In this document: positions 44,154-53,071 of the stretch, in pieces | Position numbering within the stretch: position 1 is the stretch's first letter | Layout: the number at the start of each line of letters is the position of its first letter | Source of the DNA: Castor canadensis | Taxonomy: Eukaryota; Chordata; Mammalia; Rodentia; Castoridae | Assembly: GCF_047511655.1 (NCBI RefSeq) | Contig: NC_133400.1 | Location: 35,418,001 to 35,482,000 of the forward strand | Length of the DNA stretch: 64,000 bases | Direction: 5' to 3' | The notes under the pieces: generated by a model | The model's input: the letters and a program-made list of their open reading frames with translations, nothing else | What the model was told of the DNA's origin: nothing | The model's database searches: none | Program-made: the position numbers and the translations under genes

Positions 44154-44299
44154 AATAATCATTTAATGAATGATATTTTAATGATATTGCTAATATACAT
44201 ATGCACCAAAATCTGAGCACGTTCCTGGTCAAACTTGCCAGCTGTTATTAAGGTCATTGTCCCATTGCGTGTGCTTTTGCTCCTTGGGCATTCATTCTT

Positions 44300-44440
44300 C
44301 TAGTAGACCAGTAGGTCTCAGCTGTGGCCACCTATGAAAGCATTTGGGGATTAAATAAAAGATAGATACATAAACCCCAGGCCCAAAGATCCTGGAATCC
44401 TGGCCCAAAGATCCTAGACCCAAAGATACCTAGCCTGAGA
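44300..44440. mobile_element. MER5-like scrap with short tandem repeat
   Basis: 'agtaggtctcagctgtggccacc' resembles a MER5 end. A repeated CCCAAAGAT unit occurs three times at 44381-44427 ('ggcccaaagatcct', 'ggcccaaagatcct', 'acccaaagatacct'). Confidence 0.4.
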
Positions 44441-45104
44441 TGGGACGTAAGCACAGGTATGTTATAGTCAACTCCTAGGTACAGGTGGATTTTGGAAGCA
44501 AGATTGTTGACTGTCAGCTCTTCCTGGTAGCTGAGCTATACTGTCCCCTCCATCCAGCATCCCCAGCACCTTCTGAGGACTCTGGCCCAGGACAGAAAGT
44601 TCCAAGTCCACTATAAATTATATACAGAATATACCTGGAGAGGATATGGAATCCTGGTACCACTGCACCACCACTGCCCCTCTTTGGTGATGTTCCCACA
44701 TGCTATGTATTAAGCAAGAAGTCTTAGGTGGTCAATTCTGAAGAAGCAGGATTGCTGTAATACTAATTTGCCATGGTTCACCCCAGGCCCCCATTCTATT
44801 GCTTGTTAATACTCACAGACAAAACCATAGCAATTAGTCAGTAGAAGCAAATCAATATATTGGAAAGAAATCTTACATTTAGAAATGCATGGCAATAGAC
44901 TGTAGCCATGTGAGGCAAAAGAGCACAAACATCAATGTCATCTAATCACTGGAGAGAATGCTGCTCAGAGGAAACATCCATTTCTTCCATGTGACTTTCA
45001 GGAAAAAATTTTAAAATAGCTACCTGAATACAAAGGCAGAAACCCAGCTGTCCATTTTTCATCTTATTTTTGACTGGCTATTGATCGATTAATTGATCCA
45101 CTCA
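44441..45104. other. Unique AT-rich sequence
   Basis: No gene or repeat is recognised. A near-palindromic ATTGATCGATTAATTGATC lies at 45081-45099. Confidence 0.45.
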
Positions 45105-45640
45105 TTATTCATTCAGCTGTGGCTCATTGAGCCTTTTCTTTGTACCAGTGTTCTAGGCACTTGCACACAGTGGTGAACTCCAGTGACATGTGCCTGATCT
45201 AAGATTGAACTTAGATTCAAATGTGGGGGATAGATGAGGAATGAATAATCAAAGAGCATACAATCTAGGTAATGATAGATGCTGGGAGCAAAACAGAGTG
45301 GAGGATCTACTGGGGAGGCCCAGAGAGTGAGAGGAGCCCTGGTGACCAGGGAGGGTCCTTCAGGAGGTGACCTAGGGACTGCCATCTGAATTTCAAAGGA
45401 CAGAAGACAACAAAAGCACAAGTCCCCAGGCAAGGCCCAGAGGGAAGGCTGAGCGACAGAAAGAGTAGTGTGAACGGAAGTCCCATCACCTGCATCTGTG
45501 CATGGTAGTGGAGTCTGGTGGAGGCAGTTAAAAGACCAATGACAACATCAGTTGTCACTTGCACAGAGTTGCTCCCAGAGAAAGGATCTGCATAGGAAAC
45601 TTGATAGGGTGCATTTTCTTGTCCTGGTGATGCCATTCCA
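45105..45640 (+). mobile_element. Ancient mammalian repeat, possibly L2-derived
   Basis: 'gtaccagtgttctaggcacttgcacacagtggtgaac' followed by 'ggtccttcaggaggtgacctagg' and 'aagcacaagtccccaggcaaggccc' matches the order of the same old repeat seen near 39376. Confidence 0.45.
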
Positions 45641-45670
45641 TTGGATCAAGATTCAATCAGTTCCTTAAGT

Positions 45671-45700
45671 AAATAATAATAATAATAATAATAATAAAAA
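45671..45700 (+). repeat. (AAT)n microsatellite
   Basis: About nine AAT/ATA units. Confidence 0.92.
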
Positions 45701-46168
45701 ACTACAGATGTTCTCCATTTAGGATAGGGTTATGACCCCAAAACCCCAGGGTGAGTTGAAAATACCATAAATTATTGCATTTAGTGCACCTAACCTACAG
45801 AACATCATAGCTTGGCCTAGCCTATCTTAAATGTGCTCAGAATACTTTCATTAGCCTAACGTCAGGCAACATCATCTAACACAAGGTCTTTTTTATAATC
45901 ACTTGTGTAATTTAGTGAATGCTTGTGTCTCAAAAGTGCTAGCCACAGAGACCACCATAGAGCATGGACTCTGTCCCTCATAATCACTGGCCACGCAGGA
46001 GCCACAGCTTCTTGCGGCCCAGCACCACATGAGACTGTAGGGTGGAACACACTGCCTAGGAAAGGCAAACTTCAAAGCAGTTTCTTCTGAATGGTGGTGT
46101 ATTTTTGCACCATCATAAAGCTGAAAAATCCTAAGTCTAACCATTGTAAGTCAGGGACCGACTGTACA
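45700..46168. mobile_element. Tigger-like (TcMar) DNA transposon remnant
   Basis: The left end reads 'ctacagatgttctccatttaggatagggttatgacccc' and the right end 'ccattgtaagtcagggaccgactgta', whose reverse complement shares TACAG and the 'cttac' style terminal repeat. Internal phrases ('ttgcatttagtgcacctaacctacagaacatcatagcttggcctagcct', 'tttttgcaccatcataaagctgaaaaatcc') fit a non-autonomous mariner/Tigger element. No transposase frame remains. Confidence 0.65.
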
Positions 46169-46264
46169 AGAATTTTCTTCTTGAGTGTTGGAATGAGATT
46201 GGGAGTGTTGGGCCAAATCACAAATGGAAGCCTCCACCACCACAGTCAGCTATATGTATGGCTT

Positions 46265-46545
46265 GTCTTTTTCTTCATTTAAACCTCTTTTCCAGTCATT
46301 TCCCCAAACAGGCCATCCTTGGATTGTTGTTGCTCTCTTCACTCTTGTCGACTTCTGATGGTTTTATGGGCCTTACACCACTGAATATTACAGCATATGC
46401 TTATTTGTTCATTTCACACTCCCCACCCTGGGATGTCAGCTCCTGACAACAAGGCCTTCTTTTACTTAGTTTTCTGCTCCTCTCAGCACGATCCCTGGCA
46501 CACAGTAGGTAGGTGCTCAGCAAATATTTATTAATGAACTTGGAA
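46265..46545 (+). mobile_element. L2 LINE 3' end
   Basis: 'cacgatccctggcacacagtaggtaggtgctcagcaaatatttattaatgaac' is a clear L2 end. Confidence 0.85.
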
Positions 46546-46549
46546 GAAG

Positions 46550-46985
46550 TGCCATTGGGTTGCTGCATTTATCTGGGCACAAAGGACTTAGGAGAGCCCT
46601 CATGTTCCTGGGCTTCCATTTCCGAAGCACATGCGTGTCCTTTCTAATCTTTCTGCCTTAATCACTTTAAATGTACTGACAAGCACAATTGACCAATTAA
46701 TAGTGCTTGTGCTCTTGTTACATCATTTGTAATCCAGGATGTTCTTTCTCTTTGCAATGGCCTTTCAATTTTTCATGACTCAAAATGGAGGCCATGCATA
46801 ATGAATACAAATAGCAAATTGATTAAACGTAATGCATATTCTACTGCTTGCTGGCTTTATGCCTGTTATTAATGACAGAAATCCAGAAAATTCTCATGAA
46901 AACACCAAAGACATACAACCTTTAATGTAAGATGTTAGAGCACTAGGACTCCTAAATTTTCCTAATTACTGAGCAACAGCAGACA
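46550..46985. promoter_or_regulatory. Candidate conserved non-coding element
   Basis: Unique AT-rich block rich in homeodomain and POU-type motifs: GACCAATTAATAG, ATGCATAATGAATA, AAATTGATTAAACGTAATGCATATTC. It has no frame and no repeat. Enhancer function is inference. Confidence 0.35.
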
Positions 46986-47328
46986 TTAATTTCCCAGATG
47001 GCAACCTTTGTAAATAAGAAGGTCGGCATGGATTCTTTGTCCAAGTTTTTATTCTTTTTGCTTAGCACAAAACCCATCATACAACCCACAGACTATTTGT
47101 GTGTGTTTCCAAAAAAAAAAAAAATACACTTGAGAGATTGCCTTATGAGCAATCTCATAAGACACCACTTGTGTGAAATCAAATTTATTGTCTACCATGG
47201 GGACTGTGTGGTTTTTGGAATGCTAATACACACAGAGACAAATTCCACGTAGCTTCTGCTGGTGCACTGAGCAGTAAGCATCATAAAGGAGAGCAAGCAA
47301 AACAAGAAAGAAGACACAGGCAAGAGCA
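46986..47328. other. Unique sequence with poly-A run
   Basis: A short A-run at 47110-47124. No gene is recognised. Confidence 0.5.
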
Positions 47329-47426
47329 TGTTACGTGCCGGTGTCGAAGGTCCTTGCCTTCACAGGCCAGAGAACTGGCTGGTGAGGCAGGTGACTGATG
47401 AACCAAAGCTGGTGTATAAAGTGGGA

Positions 47427-47432
47427 TTTATT
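47427..47432 (-). terminator. Polyadenylation signal of provirus B 3' LTR
   Basis: AATAAA on the - strand, kept in the 5' LTR at 52713-52718. It follows the TATA-like box by about 85 bp. Confidence 0.6.
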
Positions 47433-47513
47433 AGAGAGAAAGGAAAGGCTACAGCTAGAGAAGTATAGTGGAGCCCAGAAGCCGGTAGCTTGCTGCTCAG
47501 GTGAAAGCTGGGT

Positions 47514-47521
47514 TTTTTATG
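47514..47521 (-). promoter_or_regulatory. TATA-like box of provirus B 3' LTR
   Basis: The - strand reads CATAAAAA here. In the 5' LTR the equivalent is CATAATAG, so the box has been damaged there. Confidence 0.45.
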
Positions 47522-47785
47522 GACATTTTAACTCTGGGTTGGGGGGTTTTCTCATTGGCCTTGCATTCCAAGGGCTTTCTCAGGTGAACTGGTTTGGTTT
47601 GCACCTTTATTGGCAGAGGGGAAACAATCTTGAGAGCATTTTGCTCATCAGCCCTGTGGCAGATCTGTATCTCTCCTTTAGGATGCAGGAATGCAGGCCT
47701 CCATCTCCTCAGGATGCAGGAATGATATTGCCCTCCATGGGGGATGGGATACTCACTCATCTGCCTTAGGTCTCCAGACCCAACA

Positions 47786-47802
47786 AATCCCCCCTCTGAG
47801 AC
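47786..47802 (-). promoter_or_regulatory. Polypurine tract of provirus B
   Basis: The - strand has CAGAGGGGGGATT directly before the 3' LTR. Its position and purine run define the plus-strand primer site of retroviruses and fix the orientation. Confidence 0.8.
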
Positions 47803-47859
47803 AAGAACCTAACTGCTGAGGGGTGATGATTCTCATCTAGCTGCTTCATGCTGACAATG

Positions 47860-48085
47860 GGGCAATGGGGGAATGGGGAGAGGGTACTTGTCTCAGGGGT
47901 TGACTTGTGTAGTTTCCAGGGGCCCCGATAGAATGGGATGGAGGGCTCATGCTTAGGCAGAGGTGAGTATTTCTTGACTAAAAGCTGGAGTTTTATCTGT
48001 TGGACCTGTTGAGATATAAATCTGGAGAGAGCATTTATTATACAAGACCCAAATAGGAATATTAGAAGGAGCATAAAAAGGTGAC
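47860..48085 (-). pseudogene. Provirus B env TM tail remnant
   Basis: The - strand frame 47766-48074 starts with 'LIFLFGSCIINALSRFI', the end of the membrane-spanning segment and the cytoplasmic start of gammaretroviral TM, followed by a polar tail to the LTR. Everything upstream in env (SU, fusion region) is deleted, and RT connection sequence adjoins it directly. Confidence 0.65.
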
Positions 48086-48089
48086 CGGT

Positions 48090-48289
48090 AAGGGCTGTGT
48101 ATCTAGGGATCTAGATTTTACAAAATCCTGTAACTCCCGAGAAAGCTGTAAGCTGTTTTATGGTATGGGGGAGTGGGAAATGGAAGATTGGGTTGATTCC
48201 CTCATGACTCAGGGAGTGAGTCTGTCCCTTTAAGAACACACCTAGGTAGGTGACCTGTGGGAGGCAAGGGCTGTCAGGATTTAGGTTAA
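48090..48289 (-). pseudogene. Provirus B RT connection-region remnant
   Basis: Translating the - strand gives 'VTYLGVFLKGQTHSL' followed by 'IKQLTAFSGVTGFCKI', the segment that follows the palm in gammaretroviral RT. An in-frame stop follows. It joins env TM on its 3' side. Confidence 0.72.
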
Positions 48290-48938
48290 ATGTAACATTT
48301 TTGGATAAAAGAGAGCTTTAGCTCATTATTTTATATAAATTGACATTTAACTTTGTAAATGTTTGTACCATATTTAGATAAAGTATAGACACCACACAGT
48401 TATAAGGTGGTCCATTTAAGAAACATGAGCAAATACATAAATGAACCCTGATTTAGTAGTACTTAAAGTTTGACAAGATCAACAGAAAACACAAGTAACT
48501 TTTTTGATAAAATCTTTCCCTATAACAGATTTTTATAGATGTTACTTAGAGTAGTACAATATTGAGATAACCTTGTTATTTTATAGACAGAATTTGATTT
48601 TAGTTTGACATGACCCTAAAAATCTTTTAGGCAACTCTTACAGTCTACTTTAATTTTATCACACACTGTAGCTTTTTATTATACACTTAAGATTTACTCA
48701 GACCTTTATATAATATTTTGAACCCTTTGATGGTTTTTCCTTATCCCTCCTCTCCATATTTGGAACAATCTTTAAGACAAACCCTCTTTATAAAATCATT
48801 TCTCATCCAAAAAAAATCATTCCTTTTTTTTTTTCCTTTAACTTCTTAAAAAATATACTCAATACCTGTCTATATCTTTTTTACTTGTTTACTTTGTAAC
48901 TTGTATTTTAAGATTAAGAATTTTTAATTTATTATAGG
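48290..48938. other. AT-rich non-retroviral block inside provirus B pol
   Basis: About 650 bp of AT-rich sequence sits between the beginning of RT and the RT connection. It has no open frame over 60 codons and no retroviral motif. The junctions fall near 48290 and 48938. It replaces the part of RT that holds the catalytic residues. I do not recognise the source. Confidence 0.6.
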
Positions 48939-49098
48939 GGCTGGAGCAACTAATTAGTAGCCCTTGTTTTATGAAAGGCATAAGGTCCCGTGTCCCTCAG
49001 GCTTGAGGGGATATTGTTTTGGGTGTGGGAACTGTGAAGGATCTTTGAGCTTTATTTGAATAGGGAGGGCCGACCAGGCTTGCCCTACAGTCATCCCA
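48939..49098 (-). pseudogene. Provirus B RT N-terminal remnant
   Basis: The - strand reads 'PIQIKLKDPSQFPHPKQYPL' and, after a frame change, 'GLLISCSSPYN', the first part of gammaretroviral RT. It ends abruptly at the AT-rich block. Confidence 0.75.
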
Positions 49099-49473
49099 TC
49101 AGTCCACACTGTGGATTCTATTTGTTCCTGAAGGAGGGGGCAACAGAGATAGCTGCCTGAGGGGAGCTATTTGAGATAGTAAATTCCATCCCAGCAGGGA
49201 CACTGGAGTTTTAGGTACTATGAGGAAAGAGTGACAGAAGAGGATGTCTCCCCAAGAGCAGGCCAGAGGCCGGATAAATGAGTGCTCTAGGGGCTGGCCA
49301 GATTTGCCCCAAATGATCACTTTTGTCATTGGACCTGGGACTGGGAGAGAAAGGGAAGACAGAAATGAGCTCCACTGTCTAGCTGGAAATTGACCTTTTG
49401 TTTTTCTGTCATTATGGCTCCTTAACATGGATGCCAAGAAGTGGAGCGTGAACAGGAGGCTGGAACCCATCAA
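49099..49473 (-). pseudogene. Provirus B protease remnant
   Basis: The 124-codon - strand frame includes 'FIRPLACSWGDILFCHSFLI' and 'PVSLLGWNLLSQI', which correspond to the C-terminal half of retroviral aspartic protease with the conserved LLGxxLL stretch. The active-site DTG region lies upstream and cannot be read in frame. It is not functional. Confidence 0.72.
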
Positions 49474-49984
49474 TCCATAGGAGGTTGCACCTCACCTTCC
49501 ATCTGGAGATGTGGGCACTTAGACCTCCAGTAGTGACCCTTGCAGAGAGGGCGGGGGTCCCAGTTGGGGGTGGGGCTGTCTCCCGGGCTGTCCCCCCTTT
49601 TTGCATTCCCTGTGGAAGTGCCTCTCCTGTCCAAACTCGAGATGAAGGCCCAGTCGGGTGGGGCCTTCTCTGGGAGCTGCAATGAGGTCCTGGTGTTTTT
49701 TTGTCTTTTTCTCTCCTTTTTGTAATATCTCGGTTATAGTATAAAGACATGGCTAGTTGTATTAATTGGTCCAATGATTTTTCTCCTTCAGCCACAGACT
49801 TTTGGAGTTTTCTATGAATATCTGGGGCTGACTGAGTTAGAAAGTTATTAAGACGCTGCAGAAAGGTAAGGGGGTTTTCCTCAGGGACTTGTTGTACTAT
49901 TGTTGCCTGGGAATAGTTTAGAGGTTGGACTTTGGCCTTTTTAGCCCTTCTATTATAAGATGGATGAAGTGGCATCGATGCCAT
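49412..49984 (-). pseudogene. Provirus B gag C-terminal capsid and nucleocapsid remnant
   Basis: In a second frame the - strand shows 'ENPLTFLQRLNNFLTQSAPD' and 'IHRKLQKSVAEGEKSLDQLI', the C-terminal capsid region of gammaretroviral Gag. A basic, KRREKDKK-containing stretch follows toward a degraded nucleocapsid. The single zinc knuckle expected there is not intact: an ECKKGG-like remnant is all that can be read, in another frame. Frameshifts separate it from the N-terminal capsid upstream. Confidence 0.75.
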
Positions 49985-50060
49985 TCATCTTCGTCATCAT
50001 TTTGATTCCAGTGTGGGTCTGCCAAGGGGACTGCTTGTGCCCCTGTGGGTATAGGCATAT

Positions 50061-50510
50061 TTATCTCCTCATTTCCAGGCAGAACGGCACTGGGGCCTGT
50101 TGTAAATGATAATCATTTCCAACCTGAGTGGCCTGGGCCAGAACCCGTTGTTTTTCTAATGAGGAAAGAGTTTGGTCTAGTAGAAGCATAATATCCTTCC
50201 ATGCCAATTCAAAAGTTTTGATCACAGAGACAAAGGCTTGGATGTATTGGTCAGGTGCATCAGTATAGCTACCCAGATCCTTTTTAATTTCCTTTAGATC
50301 TGATAGCTGGAAGGAGACATAGACTCGCCCTCTTCCTACCATTGCCTGTTGAAGAGGGAAGCACCTGTTAGAAGGTTCTGAATATTGGGGTGGCTTAGGA
50401 GATAGGGCAGAGGGTGGAGCAGTAGGGGTGGGAGCCTTGTCATTGATAAGGGGCATTTTTGGTCCTCCTTCCCCATGTTTACCCTGTGGCTTACAAAGAA
50501 TGGCCAGCAT
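50061..50510 (-). pseudogene. Provirus B gag N-terminal capsid remnant
   Basis: A 149-codon open frame carries a proline-rich linker (TPTAPPSALSPKPPQ) and then 'FQLSDLKEIKKDLGSYTDAP', with 'TFELAWKDIMLLLDQTLSSLE' type helices. This is the N-terminal capsid part of gammaretroviral Gag. It is the best preserved coding block of the provirus but is cut off from both matrix and C-terminal capsid. Confidence 0.82.
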
Positions 50511-50519
50511 TTGAGTATC

Positions 50520-50850
50520 TAGATGGCAATTGTGGAGCCAATCTGGGTGGTCTCAGAGATAAAAGAAAATTTGTATAAGGGACCTCAGTTTACTTTTTTT
50601 CCTTTTACAGAAAAGGTCTAACTGGAGTATGGTATTGTAATTTAAGGAACCCTATGAAGGCCACTTCTCTTGGTCACCTAAGGTATACTGAGGCCAGGCC
50701 TGAGTACGAAGCTTCCAACAGTTCCTTTCAATGTTAATAGACAAGCCAGAAGACTGGAAGGGGGCAGATCCATCTAGAAAGATGACAACAATAAACTGGG
50801 TCAGTTCCCTTTTTGTCAGTGTCCTGACTGGGAATGACCTTACCAATGAG
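50520..50850 (-). pseudogene. Provirus B gag matrix remnant
   Basis: The - strand frame at 50652-50846 includes 'TLTKRELTQFIVV' and 'WPQYTLGDQEKWPS', and the next frame continues with 'GSLNYNTILQLDLFCKRK'. This order is the C-terminal part of a gammaretroviral-type matrix domain. Stops and frame shifts break it. Confidence 0.72.
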
Positions 50851-52593
50851 TCCAGGTGTCCCTATCTTGTGACTTTGCCCCCAATCTGTGGTCAGGACTG
50901 GGGCAAGTGAACTGGTTGGGTTAGACCACCTGACCAATGCAGTGAGAAGAGAAAAAAAAAACCAAAATGCTAGGATCCCTTTTTTCAACAGCAGGCAGCC
51001 TCTTTAATAAAGGATACCTTTTTAACAAACAAATACATCATCTATAAAGTTACAGAAGGGCATTCAGAGGGCATCCTGGGGCAATAACAGTACCATAAGG
51101 GATGACTAATTCTGATATTTGGGGGGAAAATTTATGCTGAGGCCAAAAGTATAGGAAATTTTAAATGAGAAGTTTAGATACCACAGTAACGTCCATTTTG
51201 CTATTTCTGGGATTGTAACCTTAAGACAACAGTTAGCTTATGAGTGCTGGGTCGGTCAGGCCCAAGGCATAAGGTGGGGCTGGGAACCAGGCTTGGGCAA
51301 AGTGCCATTGCCCCGTCCCATGCCTGGGATGAGCGATCCCATCCTGCAGCCTGTTGCCTCTCCCCCCTTCCTGTGTACATGTGCATGCATTTATTTTTTC
51401 CTGTCATGCATTTTGGGGAAGTGGTGGCAGGCTGCAGCCATCACAACATGTGGCTGGCAGCCTAGGATGTGCTGGGTCCTCTCTATTGATTCTCTTAGCT
51501 ATGGCAGGTGTCCCGCTGGAATCCCTGTGTATGAGGTCGCCTGTTTGCTTTACCTCCTCCCATTGTGGGGGCGGAGTTAGGGCATGAGTTTTTTGTAAGT
51601 GGTTTGCTTCACTGAGAGGGCTGGTAAACCAGTTGGAATAACTTAAGTCATAAGGTACCATGCTACAAGTTTTTCGTGGGAAGCCAGGATCCCAGTAAGC
51701 CCAGGGAGGGGAATACAGAGATAAAGGACAAGGCAGGACCAGGGAGGGAGCTGAATGGGTGTATTTTTCAAGCTCATTGAAGGAAGCCCACAGCTATTTA
51801 GAACAAAAGTGTGAGGACACTCATCCTGAACTGCTTGGGAAAGAGGAAGGAGAGGCTAAGGGTTGGGGGAAAAGAGAGTTTCCAGGTTCAACGCATGAGG
51901 GATTATTGGTCATCACTGTTTTCCAGGTCAATCCTGCCCAAGGGCAGTACCGGAGCACTGGATGCGAGGGGTGACCTCCACTCTCAGGCCAAGGAAACCA
52001 TGAAGGAAGTGTTAGAGATCTGATTGTCTGTTTGTCTCAGAGATGGCTGGAGGGGTCCGAGACTTAGCCGCTTTGGAGGCTCAGGGTGGGCCAGGAAGTT
52101 GCATCTTTAGCCTTTGGGTGACACTGGGGAGTGCCCCGGCCAGAACACCTTTTTTGGCTTGAAGACAAACTTTCCTTTCCACCGGCTGTTTTCAGACCTC
52201 CCCTTAAGCAGGTCAGACCTTGAAAGAGGGAGAGTTAGAGTTTAAGGAGAGGAAAAAGAAAAAGCCTCAGTGCACTGAAGTTGGGTTCTGCCCACGTAGC
52301 ATTGGCAGTGTGGTATAATCTCCCACCTGGCCTCTGAGTTTCCTCAAATTGCCTGCCATTCAGCTGTAGTGGGCTTGGAGCTTTTTCTCAGTTTCCCAAG
52401 GGAGAAATCCTCCTTAACAAGACAGAGAGAGGGGGGGGGGTTGGACTGAGAGTTCCACTGTAGCTAGCCTGTGGTGGGGGGTCTCTCCTGGAAAATAGAC
52501 TCCCCCGGAGTTCTGGACACTCATGGTCACATTCCTAGGCAGCATTTCCCAGTTTGGCACAACCTATACCGACCTTGGTTCAGAAGAGATTGG
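50851..52593 (-). other. Provirus B long leader with unassigned open frames
   Basis: About 1.7 kb lies between the primer site and recognisable matrix. Two - strand frames stand out: 50734-50988, which begins with a hydrophobic segment (GILAFWFFFSLLTALV) and runs toward matrix in a different frame, and 51404-51661 (85 codons) with a cysteine pair and a proline-rich part. I cannot assign either to a known retroviral product. A G-run lies at 52430-52440. Confidence 0.45.
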
Positions 52594-52611
52594 ATCCCTT
52601 CGTGGTCGCCA
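52594..52611 (-). promoter_or_regulatory. Primer binding site of provirus B (tRNA-Arg type)
   Basis: The - strand reads TGGCGACCACGAAGGGAT, three bases after the LTR end. From memory of the vertebrate tRNA-Arg(CCG) 3' end (...CCCTTCGTGGTCG plus CCA), 17 of the 18 bases are complementary. This places the element in an arginine-primed group. Confidence 0.75.
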
Positions 52612-52614
52612 AAA

Positions 52615-53071
52615 TGTTACATGCCAGTGTTGAGAGTCCTCGCCTTCACAGGCCAGAGAGCTGGCTGGTGAGGCAGCTGAATGATGAGCCAAAGCCAGTA
52701 TATAAAGTGGGATTTATTAGGGAGAAAGGAAAGGCTACAGTTAGGGAACTGCAGCGGAGCCCGGAAGCTGGTGGCTTGCTGCTCAGGTGAAGGCTGGGGC
52801 TATTATGGACGTTTTAACTCTGGGTTGGGGGGTTTTCTCATTGGCCTTGCATTTCAAGGGCTTTCTTAGGTGAACTGATTTGGTTAGCACTCTTATTGGG
52901 GGAGGAGAAACAATCTTGAGAGCATTTTGCTCATCAGCCCTGTGGCAGATCTGTACCTCTCCTTTAGGATGCAGGAATGCAGGCCTCCATCTCCTCAGGA
53001 TGTAGAAATGATATTGCCCTCCATGGGGGATGGGATACTCACTCATCTGTCTTAGGTCTCCAGACCCAACA
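52615..53071 (-). repeat. Provirus B 5' LTR
   Basis: Same length and ends as 47329-47785, with about 41 substitutions between them. AATAAA lies at 52713-52718 (- strand). Confidence 0.92.

Larger units (their letters stand above)
47329..47785 (-). repeat. Provirus B 3' LTR
   Basis: On the - strand it begins TGTTGGG and ends GTAACA. A CATAAAA-type TATA box lies near 47514-47521 and an AATAAA signal at 47427-47432, both on the - strand. Confidence 0.92.
47329..53071 (-). mobile_element. Provirus B: defective gammaretrovirus-like ERV (class I), antisense
   Basis: Two 457-bp LTRs in the same orientation flank a 4.8-kb interior. On the - strand the order is LTR, primer site, long leader, gag matrix and capsid, nucleocapsid scrap, protease, RT start, an AT-rich replacement, RT connection, the env TM tail, polypurine tract, LTR. 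By hand the LTRs differ at about 41 of 457 sites with no indel, near 9 percent. The 4 bases outside the LTRs (AGCA left, AGTG right) do not match, so the target duplication is eroded or the LTRs have recombined with another copy. All coding parts are broken. Confidence 0.92.
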
